Source of the DNA: Nepenthes gracilis
Lineage: Eukaryota; Streptophyta; Magnoliopsida; Caryophyllales; Nepenthaceae
Direction: 5' to 3'
Length of the DNA: 64,000 nt
NCBI GenBank assembly: GCA_033239525.1
Contig: BSYO01000003.1
Location: 3,156,001 to 3,220,000 of the forward strand
The notes under the pieces were generated by a model. It had not been told where the DNA came from. It did no database searches and saw nothing but the letters and a program-made list of their open reading frames with translations. Positions 45,531 through 56,879 of this stretch are shown one piece after another; position 1 is the first letter of the stretch, and each line of letters starts with the position of its first letter. The position numbers and the translations under genes were made by a program.

Positions 45531-47058
45531 AATAGCTTATTTTTTATATATTATTTTTTAAAAATAATTATAATTTAATTATTTTAAAATAATTAACTTT
45601 GATGTATTCTCAAATTTGGATTATTGTACGGATGAGGGAGTCAAGAATCGGATCACCTGGTTTGGCTGATTTGGAACAGGTCCAGTCTCCGTTTTGTCTA
45701 AATTTGGATATTACACAATATAACGGACAATAAAAAGGTCAGAAGACTGACGGGACTCACTCTCTAATTTATACTTTAACGTCAAATCATTTATTTTTCT
45801 ATGAGAAAAGAGAGATAAGGGACGTAGAATAAAAGTGCTGATACTCATGTAGAGGGATTGAGTGTGGTGTGCTTGATGAAAATCATCCTAAAGAGAGAGA
45901 AAAATGTGCTCAAAGGGGCGCATTGTAGAATTGTCACCGGTTGGATGTTGAAATTTTGCCGGAAGATTTGTTGTTGTGACAGTAGTATATTTTTACTTGG
46001 TTGTATTTATGTTGTTCGTCCTGTCTCTCTATTATGAGTGATGGATATATGTAGAGTTAAGGTGCAATTTGATCTCTTCTAGTAACCGTCATGAAGCCGC
46101 TCGAATGTATAAGAGGATATAGTTCAGCTGACGGTTTCTAATCGGTTATCGTGTCCTCTAAACAATTCGGATAAGAGAAAAAGGTTGTTTGTTCTGCTCG
46201 ATCATAATCGGTTCTTTCAATATTAGGAAGTGGGCCGTTCTGATAGAATTGATGGGCTCATTCATTCATTTTGGATCATATGTGTCGATTGGAACGTTAT
46301 TCTATTATGAGCGAAATCCTTTTGTTGATGGGTCTTTTTTTGGGTTAGGCTACCCATAACTATCAAAATTTAATTAATTTTTAATTTTTAAAAAATATAT
46401 AGTTAATATTAGAAGGAAGAATTTTTCATTTATACGAAAAAAAGTAGCTTCTTCGAATTGCAGTATACGTAAGAAAGAATTTCTTCATCAATATGAAAAA
46501 GGAAGCTTCCTCGAATTAGAGTCGAGGAATTAGAGCCTACAAAAGAAAGAATTTCTTCCTCTATAAGGCAAAGGAAGCTTCCTCGAGTTAGAGTCTACGT
46601 GTCTGCATTGATTGTGGCCCGCAATATAATATTAATATTATTGTTGAATGCTAAAATATCGTCCTTTAATTGAATAAATAATTGAAATATGACTTTTATA
46701 TTTCTTAAATTGTATTTTGGGAAGAAATTATGGGATTATACATTATATTTTTTTTTAGTAATTTTTCCTATAATTGAAATATGAAGTATTTTTTGAAATA
46801 TTTTTTATTTTAAAAACATCAAACCTTTGGAATGAAATAAAAATACACATCAAATTTAATAGTAAAAAACTATATAAGATAACCAAAGACGGATCACTAA
46901 TTTATTATTATTACAATTAATACATAAACTATTATTTCATAAAGTGAAGAATATGTAAAATTAAAAATTAATTAATAAAAATTATTGATATTCATATTAT
47001 CAATGAAAATTATCTATTAAGTAAATCAACTTTTAGATTTGAGGTATAATATGTATTT
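45531..47058. other. Sequence splitting block C
   Basis: AT-rich. It holds a relative of the GACTGACGGGACTCACTCTC module (45747-45800) with a GGGTTGG / GAACAGG context resembling 50030-50100, and the three-unit repeat below. No gene recognised. Confidence 0.4.
46412..46605 (+). repeat. Three-unit tandem repeat (about 65 bp)
   Basis: Each unit has AAGAATTT(C/T)TTC and GGAAGCTTCCTCGA(A/G)TTAGAGT (the first unit reads GTAGCTTCTTCGAATTGCAGT). Confidence 0.8.
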
Positions 47059-47063
47059 ATATT

Positions 47064-48670
47064 TGTTGGGTCCCAACATACGGGCCCATAAAACCACTGC
47101 CCAGAGGAAGGCCCAAGGTATTGGTGGGAAACATTTTCGTTTTGGCGGGAAAGTATTTCCTTCTTTCCCCATAAAAGGACAGAGAGGGCATGCTTCTCAG
47201 GCATCTCCAGGCTGGCATCTGTCATGCGCAGAGGAAGGACAGCCCACTGATCATTTCTCCCTCTCTCTAACCTCGCCGAAAAAGGGAGCAAAAGGAGAAA
47301 ACTGAGCAAAGGAGAGGAGGAGCGAGATTCACGACGACGATGAGCCGAGCAAACCACGGAGCTCTCTCCGTGGGCAACCCAAAGCTCCCCTCACTTTGTT
47401 GCCTTCCCGAAGCATAAGGCGCAGAGCTTCCCGCCGACAACACTCGATGATTCACTCTCAGATCGGTGCTCGATGGAGCCCAGAGCTCATCGTTCATGGC
47501 GGCCGGCACATCCCCTTCGTTCCTAGCCCAAACGGGGCACACGGCGGTCCCGGCGGCCAAATCCTGCAATTCCCCTTCTTAATCTGTGTAAGACGGATCT
47601 TCCCTGTAACAAGGATCCTTGAATCCCCTCCCATGGCGTTCGTCTACTCAATCTGAGCCATAGCCAACGCTGGGCCTGAGTTCCTCCGAGAATGGCGCTC
47701 AGTCATTCCTCTCAAACCATGACAGAAACGGAAGCATGAAGCTCCCCTAAATGGCGGTCAGATCTGTCCCCGAATCACACTCAGAGTTCCTCATGGAGGC
47801 AGATCCCGAGAAGCTTTCCCTAACAGGGAACTCGGGGCTCTCGGCAGAACAGAGAGCGGATCCTTGCTCCGGCCACGGCGCCTGGTCCCCATCCTCCAGA
47901 TCCGGACGAACAAGGGCGCTCAGCCCTTCGCTGAAGGCGCCCAGAGCTCCCCAATGTCCTCGGCCAACCCAGCGTCACGGAACCCCCTGGGAACGTCGTC
48001 CAAACACACCAGCAGCAAGCCAAAGGGAGAAGCTTCCCAAATAACACTCGAAACCCTCGAGCAGAGCGGGTGCAAGGCTCCTCGGGAAATCACCCAGTAG
48101 TGGACCATTAAATGAGGCACCACACCCCCAAAACGGCCGGGAAGGATCGTACGGCCCCCCTTAGTTGACCCGCCTGGTCACGGGGCTCAACGGCCCACTC
48201 GGGCAGTGGGTCCAACGGGCCCCGCACTCGTTCCTGTGTATTCCGGGATATCTCCAAATATTACCCGGGGCCCACGAACATCTAAAAGCCGTCCTCCGCG
48301 GGCGCACCTATAAACCGCCCCTCTGCCGGGCGCACCACAAATCACCCTCTGCGGGTATGCAAATAAGCCGCCCTCTGCCGGGCGCATCCATGGAGCTCAC
48401 GCTTCCGACCACATCCTTCTCGCACTCCCCTCATTCTCGCATCTACGCATGCATTTCTCCGTTTATTCCGGAAGATATCTGATTTGAGCGTCGGAGTGCC
48501 GATGGGGGACCAAAACCCCCCGTCGGCCTCTAACCTCTCGCTTATTGTTTGTGTTGTGCAGGTCCAGGTTCATAGAGACGGAGACCGGATCCTTCTCCCG
48601 ACGCTACCACGTGCTAGGGAATCCGAAGGCTCTCTAATCCGTACGGCAACCGCGGATCCGGGACGCAACA
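47064..48670 (+). mobile_element. Solo LTR (Tat-like) with ATATT target duplication
   Basis: 1607 bases from TGTTGGGTCCCAACATACGG to GGACGCAACA, flanked by ATATT at 47059-47063 and 48671-48675. The R/U5 signature TTTGAGCGTCGGAGTGCC then TTGTGCAGGTCCAGG (48483-48570) sets the orientation. Pro/Arg-like open frames inside have no family resemblance. No internal region or second LTR is present. It lies between the distal promoter and the TATA region of small-protein copy C. Confidence 0.9.
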
Positions 48671-48675
48671 ATATT

Positions 48676-49015
48676 TAAATTTTTTTTTCTACATATAATT
48701 TTATGTTTATAACTGACCCATTCAGAAGAAGACTGTAGATTCACATTTGGCCGTTGACATCTCAATCTTAGAAGCTCAACGCATTATACACAAATCTCAT
48801 CCCTTTCGCATTGCCTATAGCCTATAGGTACTTGCAAACAGCTGCTGCGGTAGAGGCGGTGACTACGACTCAACTGGAAGGAATCAATAATTCCCCCCCC
48901 TCCCCTCCTCTCTCTAACCCGAGAAAATAAAAACCCCCAAAAAAGAAAAAGAAAGCCTCTCCCAAGAATCTGTCTGTATACTTATCCGCAGAGAGGCGGA
49001 AGAAGTGCGCCGGCA
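48676..49015 (+). promoter_or_regulatory. Promoter and leader of small-protein copy C
   Basis: From 48751 it matches the A/B leader (CCCTTTCGCATTGCCTATAG, then AGGTACTTGCAAACAGCTGC). The TATA box of A/B is altered to CTATAGGTAC (48822-48831). The CT microsatellite is replaced by a C-rich run (48893-48912). The solo LTR now lies directly upstream and could supply a promoter. Confidence 0.6.
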
Positions 49016-49027
49016 ATGGAAAGAACG

Positions 49028-49366
49028 ATGAAAGCGGCAGTGTTGATAATTGCCATAGGGTTTGTTGTTGTTTTGGCAGTGTTGATCACGGCCATCATTA
49101 GGATGGCTTGTCACCACCGCCACCATGCCGACGAAGCAGAGGCGGGCGACCATGCCGACGAAGCAGAGGCGGGCGACACTGCCGAAGCAGAGGCAGACGA
49201 TCCTGCCGACACAGCACCCACCACCCCCAACCACCACCCCCCCCCACCACCACCACGACGTTTCAGCCCACCACCACCACCATCACCACCACCACGACGT
49301 TGCGGCCCACCACCACCACGACGTTGCGGCCCACCACCATGTTGCGGCACACCACCATTAGAGTAA
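49028..49366 (+). CDS. Small single-TM protein, copy C (112 aa, acidic then Pro-rich tail)
   Basis: Function unknown. From the ATG shared with A and B it reads MKAAVLIIAIGFVVVLAVLI, then TAIIRMACHHRHH. One membrane helix covers about residues 3-27, followed by the MAC plus basic residues conserved with A and B (MACRRH). An ATG 12 bases upstream (49016) would add MERT. The tail has two HADEAEAGD repeats, more Asp/Glu/Ala, then PPPPPPRR, PPPRRCGPPPP and PPCCGTPPLE. The nucleotides of the Pro part are CCA/CAC repeats, and the last codons match sequence that is 3' UTR in copy B. It is an older paralogue with a rebuilt tail and an altered TATA box; expression is uncertain. Confidence 0.55.
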   Translation: MKAAVLIIAIGFVVVLAVLITAIIRMACHHRHHADEAEAGDHADEAEAGDTAEAEADDPADTAPTTPNHHPPPPPPRRFSPPPPPSPPPRRCGPPPPRRCGPPPCCGTPPLE

Positions 49367-50300
49367 GGATAAATATGTGAAAGATAATCTGTATTGTCAT
49401 TGTATAATTCGGTTTCCACGTTTTGTAAAATTTCAATTATAACAAAAATTCTTAGTGCATCTAAACTCCAAAAGGGGGATAGAAATTGCACCAATTTAAA
49501 ATCGTGTATCTACATACGATTTATGATGCATATAAGAGGAATTATCAGAAAATCTCATCGCAATTAGGGTAAGAAAAATTTTATCGGGTTAAACATTTAT
49601 ATAAATCATGAAAATAATCATATTATTCTAAAATATTCATGCTATGAAAACAAATATCATAGATATACTCAAATATATACCTAAAGTTTTTTTTAAAATA
49701 ATATGAAATCAATTTCTCTTTATTTACACTTACCTCTTTTTCGTTGTGAGATGACTCAAAGTTTATAAGAAAAACATTACATTGTGTACAGTTTTTTAGA
49801 GGGCTATTTAAATTTAGAAAATCAGAGAGCTTTTGAAACCCCCTTCAAGTTCAAATAAAAAAAAAAAAAATCACATATTCATTATCCTGGAAAAAACAAC
49901 AGTCATTATCCTCAACTAACCATGGATAATTTAATTATTTATAGGGTAAAAAGACAATCGATATTTTAATTATAAAAAAATCTATCTTTTTTATGCATCC
50001 TAGTATCTGGGTTGTCTGACAGGTTAATGAATTGCTTGATCTACCACGCCGGGTTGGATTGAAGCCGGTTCTGTCCCTATACCTCTTAACCTGAAACTTA
50101 CATAACACAACTGACAAATGAAAAGTTAGAGAATTGACGGAATTCACTCCTAATTTATCATCTAATACACAAGTTAGAAATCTTTTCCAACAAATAGAAA
50201 GATGTAAATATATGAGAGAAATGCACAGATAGTTGTATTTGGGGATGGAATGCTGGGTGCCATTGGTTTGGGAGCGACTTATAGGATGGAGGGATGCACT
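49367..50300 (+). other. 3' flank of copy C
   Basis: Matches the copy B flank (GTGAAAGATAATCTGTATTG; GGGGATAGAAATTGCACCAA; TTCATTATCCTGGAAAAAAC), confirming C as a segmental duplicate rather than a retrocopy. No further gene. Confidence 0.75.
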
Positions 50301-50305
50301 CCTAC

Positions 50306-52300
50306 TGTGAGGACCCGAAATCGAAAACGTAATAACTAGATGTGATTAAGGTGATTAATATCAGTAAGAGGCTATGCATGTAGAGAAAAAGTGGTAGTTA
50401 AAATTAAAAAGTTAAAAAAATACCCGAATTCAGCAAGCAGTCGAGTGGCACTTGCTGGGGCTCGAGCCCTCCTATTCGGCGGAAAAACCAGTGGCGAATC
50501 CGAAGCCCTCCACCCGCTGGCCACTCGAGCTGGCGGACTGCCCGAAAGCCGAGCGGCAGACGCAGTATAAAAACGCGATTTGACTTCTCTCCTCTCATTT
50601 TCGCACGGGTTTAGGATTTTTGAGAGAGAGGGAATGCCGATCTTAGAGAGAGTAGAAGGGAGAACGAGGCCCGGGAGCCCAAATCCATCCGTGAGCCAGT
50701 TATAAAAGTGAAAGCCCACGCCAAGGCAAGTGTACCTCGGACGTCGTTTTTCGTTTTTACCGTTTCTTTTGCTTTAAACTTGATGAAATATTACGAAAAT
50801 GATATTGATGCATATTTATAGTACATGAAGCATGTTTCCTTCAATTAATCGGTTGGATTTTATATTTATCCATGTTTATTGCAAGATTTGGCGTCGATTT
50901 CATGATTAAGCTTGAAAATAGTGTTCGATTTGTCTCGGGAAGCATGTGATGAAACCCTAGCTTGAAAATGTGGTGAAGATTGAGTAAATTGCATGATTTA
51001 ATCTATATGTATGAAATTTATGGCATTAATTTCATGAATAAGCATGTGTTAGAGAACGATTTGAGTCTGACGGTTTTGACGAAGTCCTATGTACGAAAAT
51101 GAAGAGGTTTTGATGAGTTTTGACCGTAACTTCTGTTATATGAAAGTTAATTGACATCGATGTGCAACTTCCTGTACAGTTTGTTTTCGAAAATATGTAC
51201 AAGCCTATACCGACGAAATTTTCATGTACTTTGAAGTTAGCTGAAAGTAAATTGTGAAAGTCTGACTTTAAAAAAAGGAATTTTTGATAAAAAGATGAAT
51301 GATAGCCGTCTTCGGGGCTTGGTACAAGGAGGTAATGATAGCCGTCCTCGAGGCTTGGTACAAGGAGGTAATGATAGCCATCATCGAGGCTTTGTACAAA
51401 GAGAAAAATAATATGAAGTACCATTTATTGTTTTATCGATATGCTATATTACAGTAAAATGATGATAATGAATCATACTGTGAAAAGATGATAGGGTATT
51501 ATTTTCAGTTTTACCATGTATTGTCAAAATTTACAGTTTATTATTTTACAGTCTATAGCGAACTGATTTATGAAGCATGATGTTTGATATCGTTATGGTG
51601 TGTCTTTACTGTTTTTCAGATGATGTTTTGATTTAACATTCTGGTTCTGCATGGTTATATGATCGTTTTGGCATAACCGTTTTATAGTTCATATGCATGT
51701 ACCTTATTGAGCATCGGCTCACTGTTTTAGTATTTTTTCTCCTTCAGATGAGAGAGAGCTACTGCCTGATGAAAAAGAGTAAATAGAGAGGAGCTGCTTG
51801 AAGACTTTTGAGGACCCCCGCATACTGGAGCTATTTTGAAAGAGCCTGTTGATGTAAAGGCTTAGCTGGAAATGTGATTTTTGTATACTGATCTTATATT
51901 TATGAATGCTCTAGTACATGTGAATTTTGTATAAAAAGTATATGATGTGTATGATAGAAAAAGAAAAAAAGGTTATAACTTCTGCAGGTTATTAGTTTAC
52001 TTCCGCTATATACTCTAGATTTACTGTACAGGTCCTAGATGATATCTCGTTATTGAACTGTTAGTGTAGTTAATGTTTTTATGGATTTGTGCCATGGATG
52101 GCACATATGATCCTATGTATGTCTGTTGTAGGATTTGTGAATGATGGTTAGTTGTATGCTTGTTATGGATGATTATACAGGATTGTATTTTTGGGTTTTT
52201 TCATCCAATTACAAAGGGGACTCTGCCGAAATGTCTGCAGAAATTTTGCCTTATGTTTAGACCGTTAATTATGTTTTTGTTTGACAGAAGCTTTTGAGGA
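50306..52300 (+). repeat. LTR-like sequence (gypsy, Tekay-like architecture)
   Basis: Begins TGTGAGGACCCGAAATC exactly where homology with the copy B flank stops. It has a TATA box (CAGTATAAAAACGCG, about 50563) followed by a CT-rich leader, a donor-like CCAAGGCAAGTGTACC and, further on, TTATTGAGCATCGGCTCACTG, all arranged as in long chromovirus LTRs. The 3' end is not certain (somewhere before 52300) and no target duplication of CCTAC was found. Confidence 0.5.
51293..51412 (+). repeat. Three-unit 36-bp tandem repeat
   Basis: AATGATAGCC(G/A)TC(T/C/A)TCG(G/A)GGCTT(G/T)GTACAA repeated three times with AGGAGGT or AGAGA linkers. Confidence 0.9.
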
Positions 52301-52324
52301 CAAAAAAAAAATCTGTTCCATCAC

Positions 52325-52690
52325 ATCTAGGTGCACCTGACCAGGAGCGTCTTATGAGATGAAGGGCTGAGCTTCTAAGTGCGCCCGACTAGGGGTAACT
52401 TATGCAATGGAAGACTAAGTTTCGGCGTGCATTCGAATAGAGGTGGCTTATGAGATAAAGGACCGAGCTCCAAAATGCGCCCGTCCAAATTGCGGCTTAT
52501 GAGATGGAAAACTGAGCTCCTGTCCGACCAACGGGTGGCTTATGAGATAGAGGATTGCGTCTGATCAAGTGGCAGCTTATGAAATGAAATACTGAGCTCC
52601 TCGGTACGCTTGACTAGGAAGCAACTTATGAGATAGATGACTGAGCTCCTAGATGCACTTATGGGTGAGTGGCTGACTCTGAGAGCGTTC
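52325..52690 (+). repeat. Degenerate minisatellite, about seven units of 47-50 bp
   Basis: The consensus GTGGCTTATGAGATGGAGGA, CTGAGCTCCTA and GTGCGCCCGACTAGG recurs about seven times with 10-25% divergence. It is non-coding and adjoins the LTR-like sequence on the left and the copia insertion on the right. Confidence 0.85.
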
Positions 52691-52895
52691 GTGGGTGATC
52701 AATCGTATGGAGGGGGCAGAGCTCCCACATGCGGATGGAATAGGTGGAGCCTCTCTCAGTCTTCCTACTGGCCCAAGAGGGAGGGACCTATGCGCCCTGC
52801 TTAATGAACCCTTGGTGTCGGTATCGCAGGAGAAAGGGACAGAGCTGGAGCAAGGGCAACTCGACCTCTAGGGGAAAGGAGATGAGTGAGGCTTT
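52691..52895. other. Short GC-richer flank left of the copia element
   Basis: Includes GAGCCTCTCTCAGTCTTCC and similar. Not recognised; it may belong to an older element split by the copia insertion. Confidence 0.3.
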
Positions 52896-53452
52896 TGTAA
52901 AAAACTTTAATGAGATGAAACTCTAATTCACTGAATTTTTATTATCATAATTCTTGACTAATTAATCTAGTGTAAAATATATTTAACGTACTTGGATTCA
53001 TTAGAATTAATTTTTTATATAATATTGTAATTGTTCTTATCTCGAAGAATTGAAAAATGTTTCTCTCTCTTCTCCTTATAGCTTGTAAATGTTATACAAA
53101 TTCTATATGTGTCCTAAAATAATGGCCAATGACGTCTTTTTATAGAGGGAGAGAGGACCATTCCTAAATTATCAAAATATCCCTTCTTTCGCCCAAGAGA
53201 TGCATCATGAATAGATATAATTATTGAAAAGAGATATTCATTCACTTAATAAATATGCCTTAAAAAGACATATTTATTCACTTAAATGATATATCAATTA
53301 AGAAATAACATATTATTTTCATCAAATGCTACGTTTTGAAAGGACTTATCTTTCAAAAAAGTTCTCTTCTTTATATAAACCAACAGAATAATTTAATTAA
53401 TTTAATAAATTAATAATTTATACGTCTTGTCATATGGGACACATTTCTAATA
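52896..53452 (-). repeat. 3' LTR of the copia element
   Basis: Plus-strand ends TGTAAAAAACTTTAATG and CATTTCTAATA; pairs with 59290-59844. The minus-strand sequence before it, AGGTCAAGTGGAAGAA, is a plausible polypurine tract. Confidence 0.85.
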
Positions 53453-53899
53453 TTCTTCCACTTGACCTATATGATAATAATAGTTATCTGAAATAATTAA
53501 AATAAATTTTAAGCTCGCAATATTATAATTTATTAATAGTTTATATGTCATGATACTATAAACAAGAAATCGACAAATGCGAGTTATAGTGGTTTTACAT
53601 CATTATGTGACATAATTTCTTTAATGTACCACAACACTTGTAAATTACATGATTAAGTTTTAAATGAGAAATATTATACGGTCTAACAATAATATTTTAG
53701 TGAGAGACAATTTCTGTTATCATTAATTCAAAACTTTAAGTTCAAATAATATGAAATAAATAGGAGATATCAGAAACACATTATGTGAGATCTCAAATGT
53801 CTGAGCAATATCATTATATCATGTGTAACGATAAAGATCCATACTATCAACATGATTTACAAATATTTTTAAAGGTAAATCTGTAATTAATGGATCTGC

Positions 53900-54500
53900 A
53901 ATTATAAGTTTGGTACTAAAATACTCTATTGACACCTTTTGTTACTGAATTTCACTTTTAACGGTAAGATATTCAATTTTTATATACTTAGTATAATTTC
54001 AATTCTTGTCGTTCTTTGAGAAGAAAACTGCTGTAAAATTATCACAATAAATTTTTAGTGGTTTGATTATACTGTCAACAATTTTAAATCCTGAAATAAA
54101 ATTTCGTAACCATAATGCATATATAATGGCTTCAAAGTATGTCACAAACTCTACTTTTATCATGGATACATCAATCACAGATTACTTTGTATTTTTTCAT
54201 AAAATAGCTCATCCAATTAAAAGAAAAATATATTCAGATGTGAATTTTCTGGTATATTCAGTATGAATCTAAATATCCTATCACATCCAAATAATCGGAC
54301 TTCTTATAGGTGAGCATGTAGCCTTTAATTTTCTACAAGTATCTCATCACTTTCTTTATAACTTTTTAATAATCCATATCAGGATTGCTTTGGTATCGTC
54401 CAAAGATACCAATTGTAAAATTTATATTTGTTCTGGTACAAGTTTGTGCATATATCAAACTTCCTACAGTAGACGTAAAAGGAATCTTCTTCATTTGATT
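53900..54500 (-). pseudogene. Copia RNase H remnant
   Basis: Minus-strand fragments: IPFTSTVGSLIYAQTCTR (about 54440-54490), then EAIIYALWLRNFISGFKIVD and KPLKIYCDNFTAVFFSKNDK (about 54015-54150). These match copia RNase H (GSLMYAQ, YCDNxAAV). Frame changes separate them. Confidence 0.8.
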
Positions 54501-55300
54501 TCGTTCTTATTTATTTTGTGGATATTATATTAAACTGAATTTATAACCTTTTTGGATTAGAGCAATATTGGCCGCACTGTTCTCCGTCCCAAATCTCTCT
54601 AAAAGTTTCTTGATATATCTTTTCTGAAACAATCCCGATAATCCACGTGATCTATTTTGAAATATTTTAATTCCTATCATATAAATTGTCACACCCATAT
54701 TTTTCATATCAAAATTTTTAGAGAGATAGCCCTTAGTCTCATATAACAACCAAGGATCACTGTTTACAAATAATATATCATCAACATATAGAATAAAAAA
54801 TATAAACTTGCTCCTACTGACTTTTAGGTATATACACAAATCAACGGTATTTTCTATAAAATCGAAGGATAAAATGATATCATGAAACTTAAAATACCAT
54901 TGTCGTGAGACTTGTTTAAATCTATATATTGATTTCTTTAATTTACAAACTAAGTTCTCTTATCCATTGATAAAGAATCCTTCAAATTGTTTCATGTAAA
55001 TTTCTTCATCTAAATTTTCATTTAGAAAAGTAGTCTTTACATCCATCTGGTGTAACTTTAAATCAAAATGTGCTACCAATATCATTATAATTTTTAAAGA
55101 ATCCTTCTTAGAAATTGGAGAAAAAGGTCTCATTATAAATAATGGCATCTTTCTGAGTATAACCTTTAATTATAAATTTAGCTTTATATCATTCGACATT
55201 ATCTTTAGAGTCACGTTTGATTTCAAATACCCATTTACAACCAATTATTTTGCAACCTTACGTAATTCGATAAGATCTCAAATTTTATTATATGTAATTG
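54501..55300 (-). pseudogene. Copia reverse transcriptase
   Basis: The minus strand has LKLHQMDVKTTFLNENLDEE and IYMKQFEGF (54960-55148), then FFILYVDDILFVNSD with an intact YVDD box and LLYETKGYLSKNFDMKNMG, YMIGIKIFQNRSRGL (54525-54839). This is the copia arrangement. A gap with frame changes lies between the two blocks. Confidence 0.9.
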
Positions 55301-56540
55301 ATTTTAACTCATCTTTCATGATATCAATCCATTTAGAAGAATCATTTTTTTTTATTGCTTTTTGAAAAGAAATTGGATCATCATATATCCCTATATAATA
55401 CTCAGCTTATTGTAGATAAACCAAATAATAATAAAAATAGCAGATCTCATTTTTCTATGAGATCTTCTTAATACTATTTGTTGTGATTATTCTATATTAC
55501 GTTTAATAGTGATATTCTCATTATGTATGATAGAATTATCAATCTATTATTCAATAATATTTGAAATAATAATTTCTTTAGAAATTATCGGTATAGAAAC
55601 TTATGCCCAAATTTCTTTTATCTCCACATTTTATAAAATATTACTTACACTGATTTCATCATTCTCAAGGAATCTAGTATTACCGATTTTCATTATTCTC
55701 GTACTATGGTTACGATAGTAAAATTCATACCCTTTAATTTTTTTCTGAATAACCAATAAAGTATCCACTTATAGTTCTGAAATCTAATTTCTTTTTTTGT
55801 GGATTGTACATTCTAACTTTTATTGGATACCCTCAAATATGTAGGTGTTGAATACTTGATTTTTTTCAAATCCATAAGTCGAAAGGAGATTTTGGAACTG
55901 TTTTATTAGGAATCCGGTTAAGAATATAAACAGCAATTTTAAGGGCTTCCATCCATAAAAATTTAGGTAAAATTGAATAACTCAATGTACTCCTAACTAT
56001 ATCTATTAATATACAATTACGTCATTTAGTAACACTATTTTGTTGTGGCATACCTAGTATAGTATATTGTGCACGTATGTTATATTTCTCAAACAGCTTA
56101 GTAAAAGGGGTAGAACATTATCCAGATACATCAAATGTATCAATATATTCACTATATTTGTCAGATTGAATGATTTTCATACTTTTATTTAATTGTATTT
56201 TAACCTCAGAAATATATATTTTTAAAACATTACAACATGAGATTTTTCAAACAATAAATAAATATAATAATAACGTGAAAAATTATCGATAAATGTGAGA
56301 AAATATTTTTCTCATCATAAATATGGATAATCAAAAGGTCCACAAATATTTGTATGGATAAAATCTAAAAGTTCTAAACTTCTTGTACTACCACTCTTTA
56401 TATGTTTAGCTTGTTTTCCTTTAATACAATTCACACATACATCAGGATCAAAAAAATTAAGGTTATGTAAGATTTTTTCATTTACCAATCATTTCATACG
56501 ATTTTCAGATATATGACCCAATCTTTTGTGCCACAAGAAA
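55301..56540 (-). pseudogene. Copia integrase (degenerate)
   Basis: The pre-integrase/zinc and core start is readable on the minus strand near 56330-56510: NRMK-stop-LVNEKILHNL, then DPDVCVNCIKGKQAKHI (the CxxC of the zinc region) and LELLDFIHTNICGPFDYP (first catalytic Asp replaced by Asn in HTDICGP). The remainder to 55301 is AT-rich with many stops; fragments such as SYSILPKFLWMEALK occur near 55960. Confidence 0.75.
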
Positions 56541-56879
56541 GAAGAGTTTTCATTCATACATTTACGTTTTATTTCAATATTATGATGCAGTGTCATGAGA
56601 ATTTCATTAAAATTTTGGTCAATGTTTATTTTGTAGTGACCATCAGAAAGAATTTTCAAATCGAAGATGGTTTTATTTTTGTTTATGTTTAGTTTTTTTA
56701 TTTTTAAACTTTAAAGAGTAGTATTGAATATCAAATTTAAAACTGAAAATAAAATTTCTAGAAATTGAAGATATATAAAGTATCTCCAATAAATCTAAAT
56801 ACATTTGAATATAAAGAAATAAATAAAAAGTTCCAATAACAGAAATGAAAATTTTGATTCCATTTTCCAAGACAATGGA

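Noticed and set aside
47010..48484. Many 60-115 residue frames in the solo LTR
   Set aside because: They lie wholly inside an LTR with defined ends and target duplication, overlap each other in several frames and match no family.
49108..49494. Alternative His/Thr-rich or Gly-rich frames overlapping small-protein copy C
   Set aside because: Products of the CCA/CAC repeat in other frames or on the other strand; only the frame with the membrane segment is shared with copies A and B.
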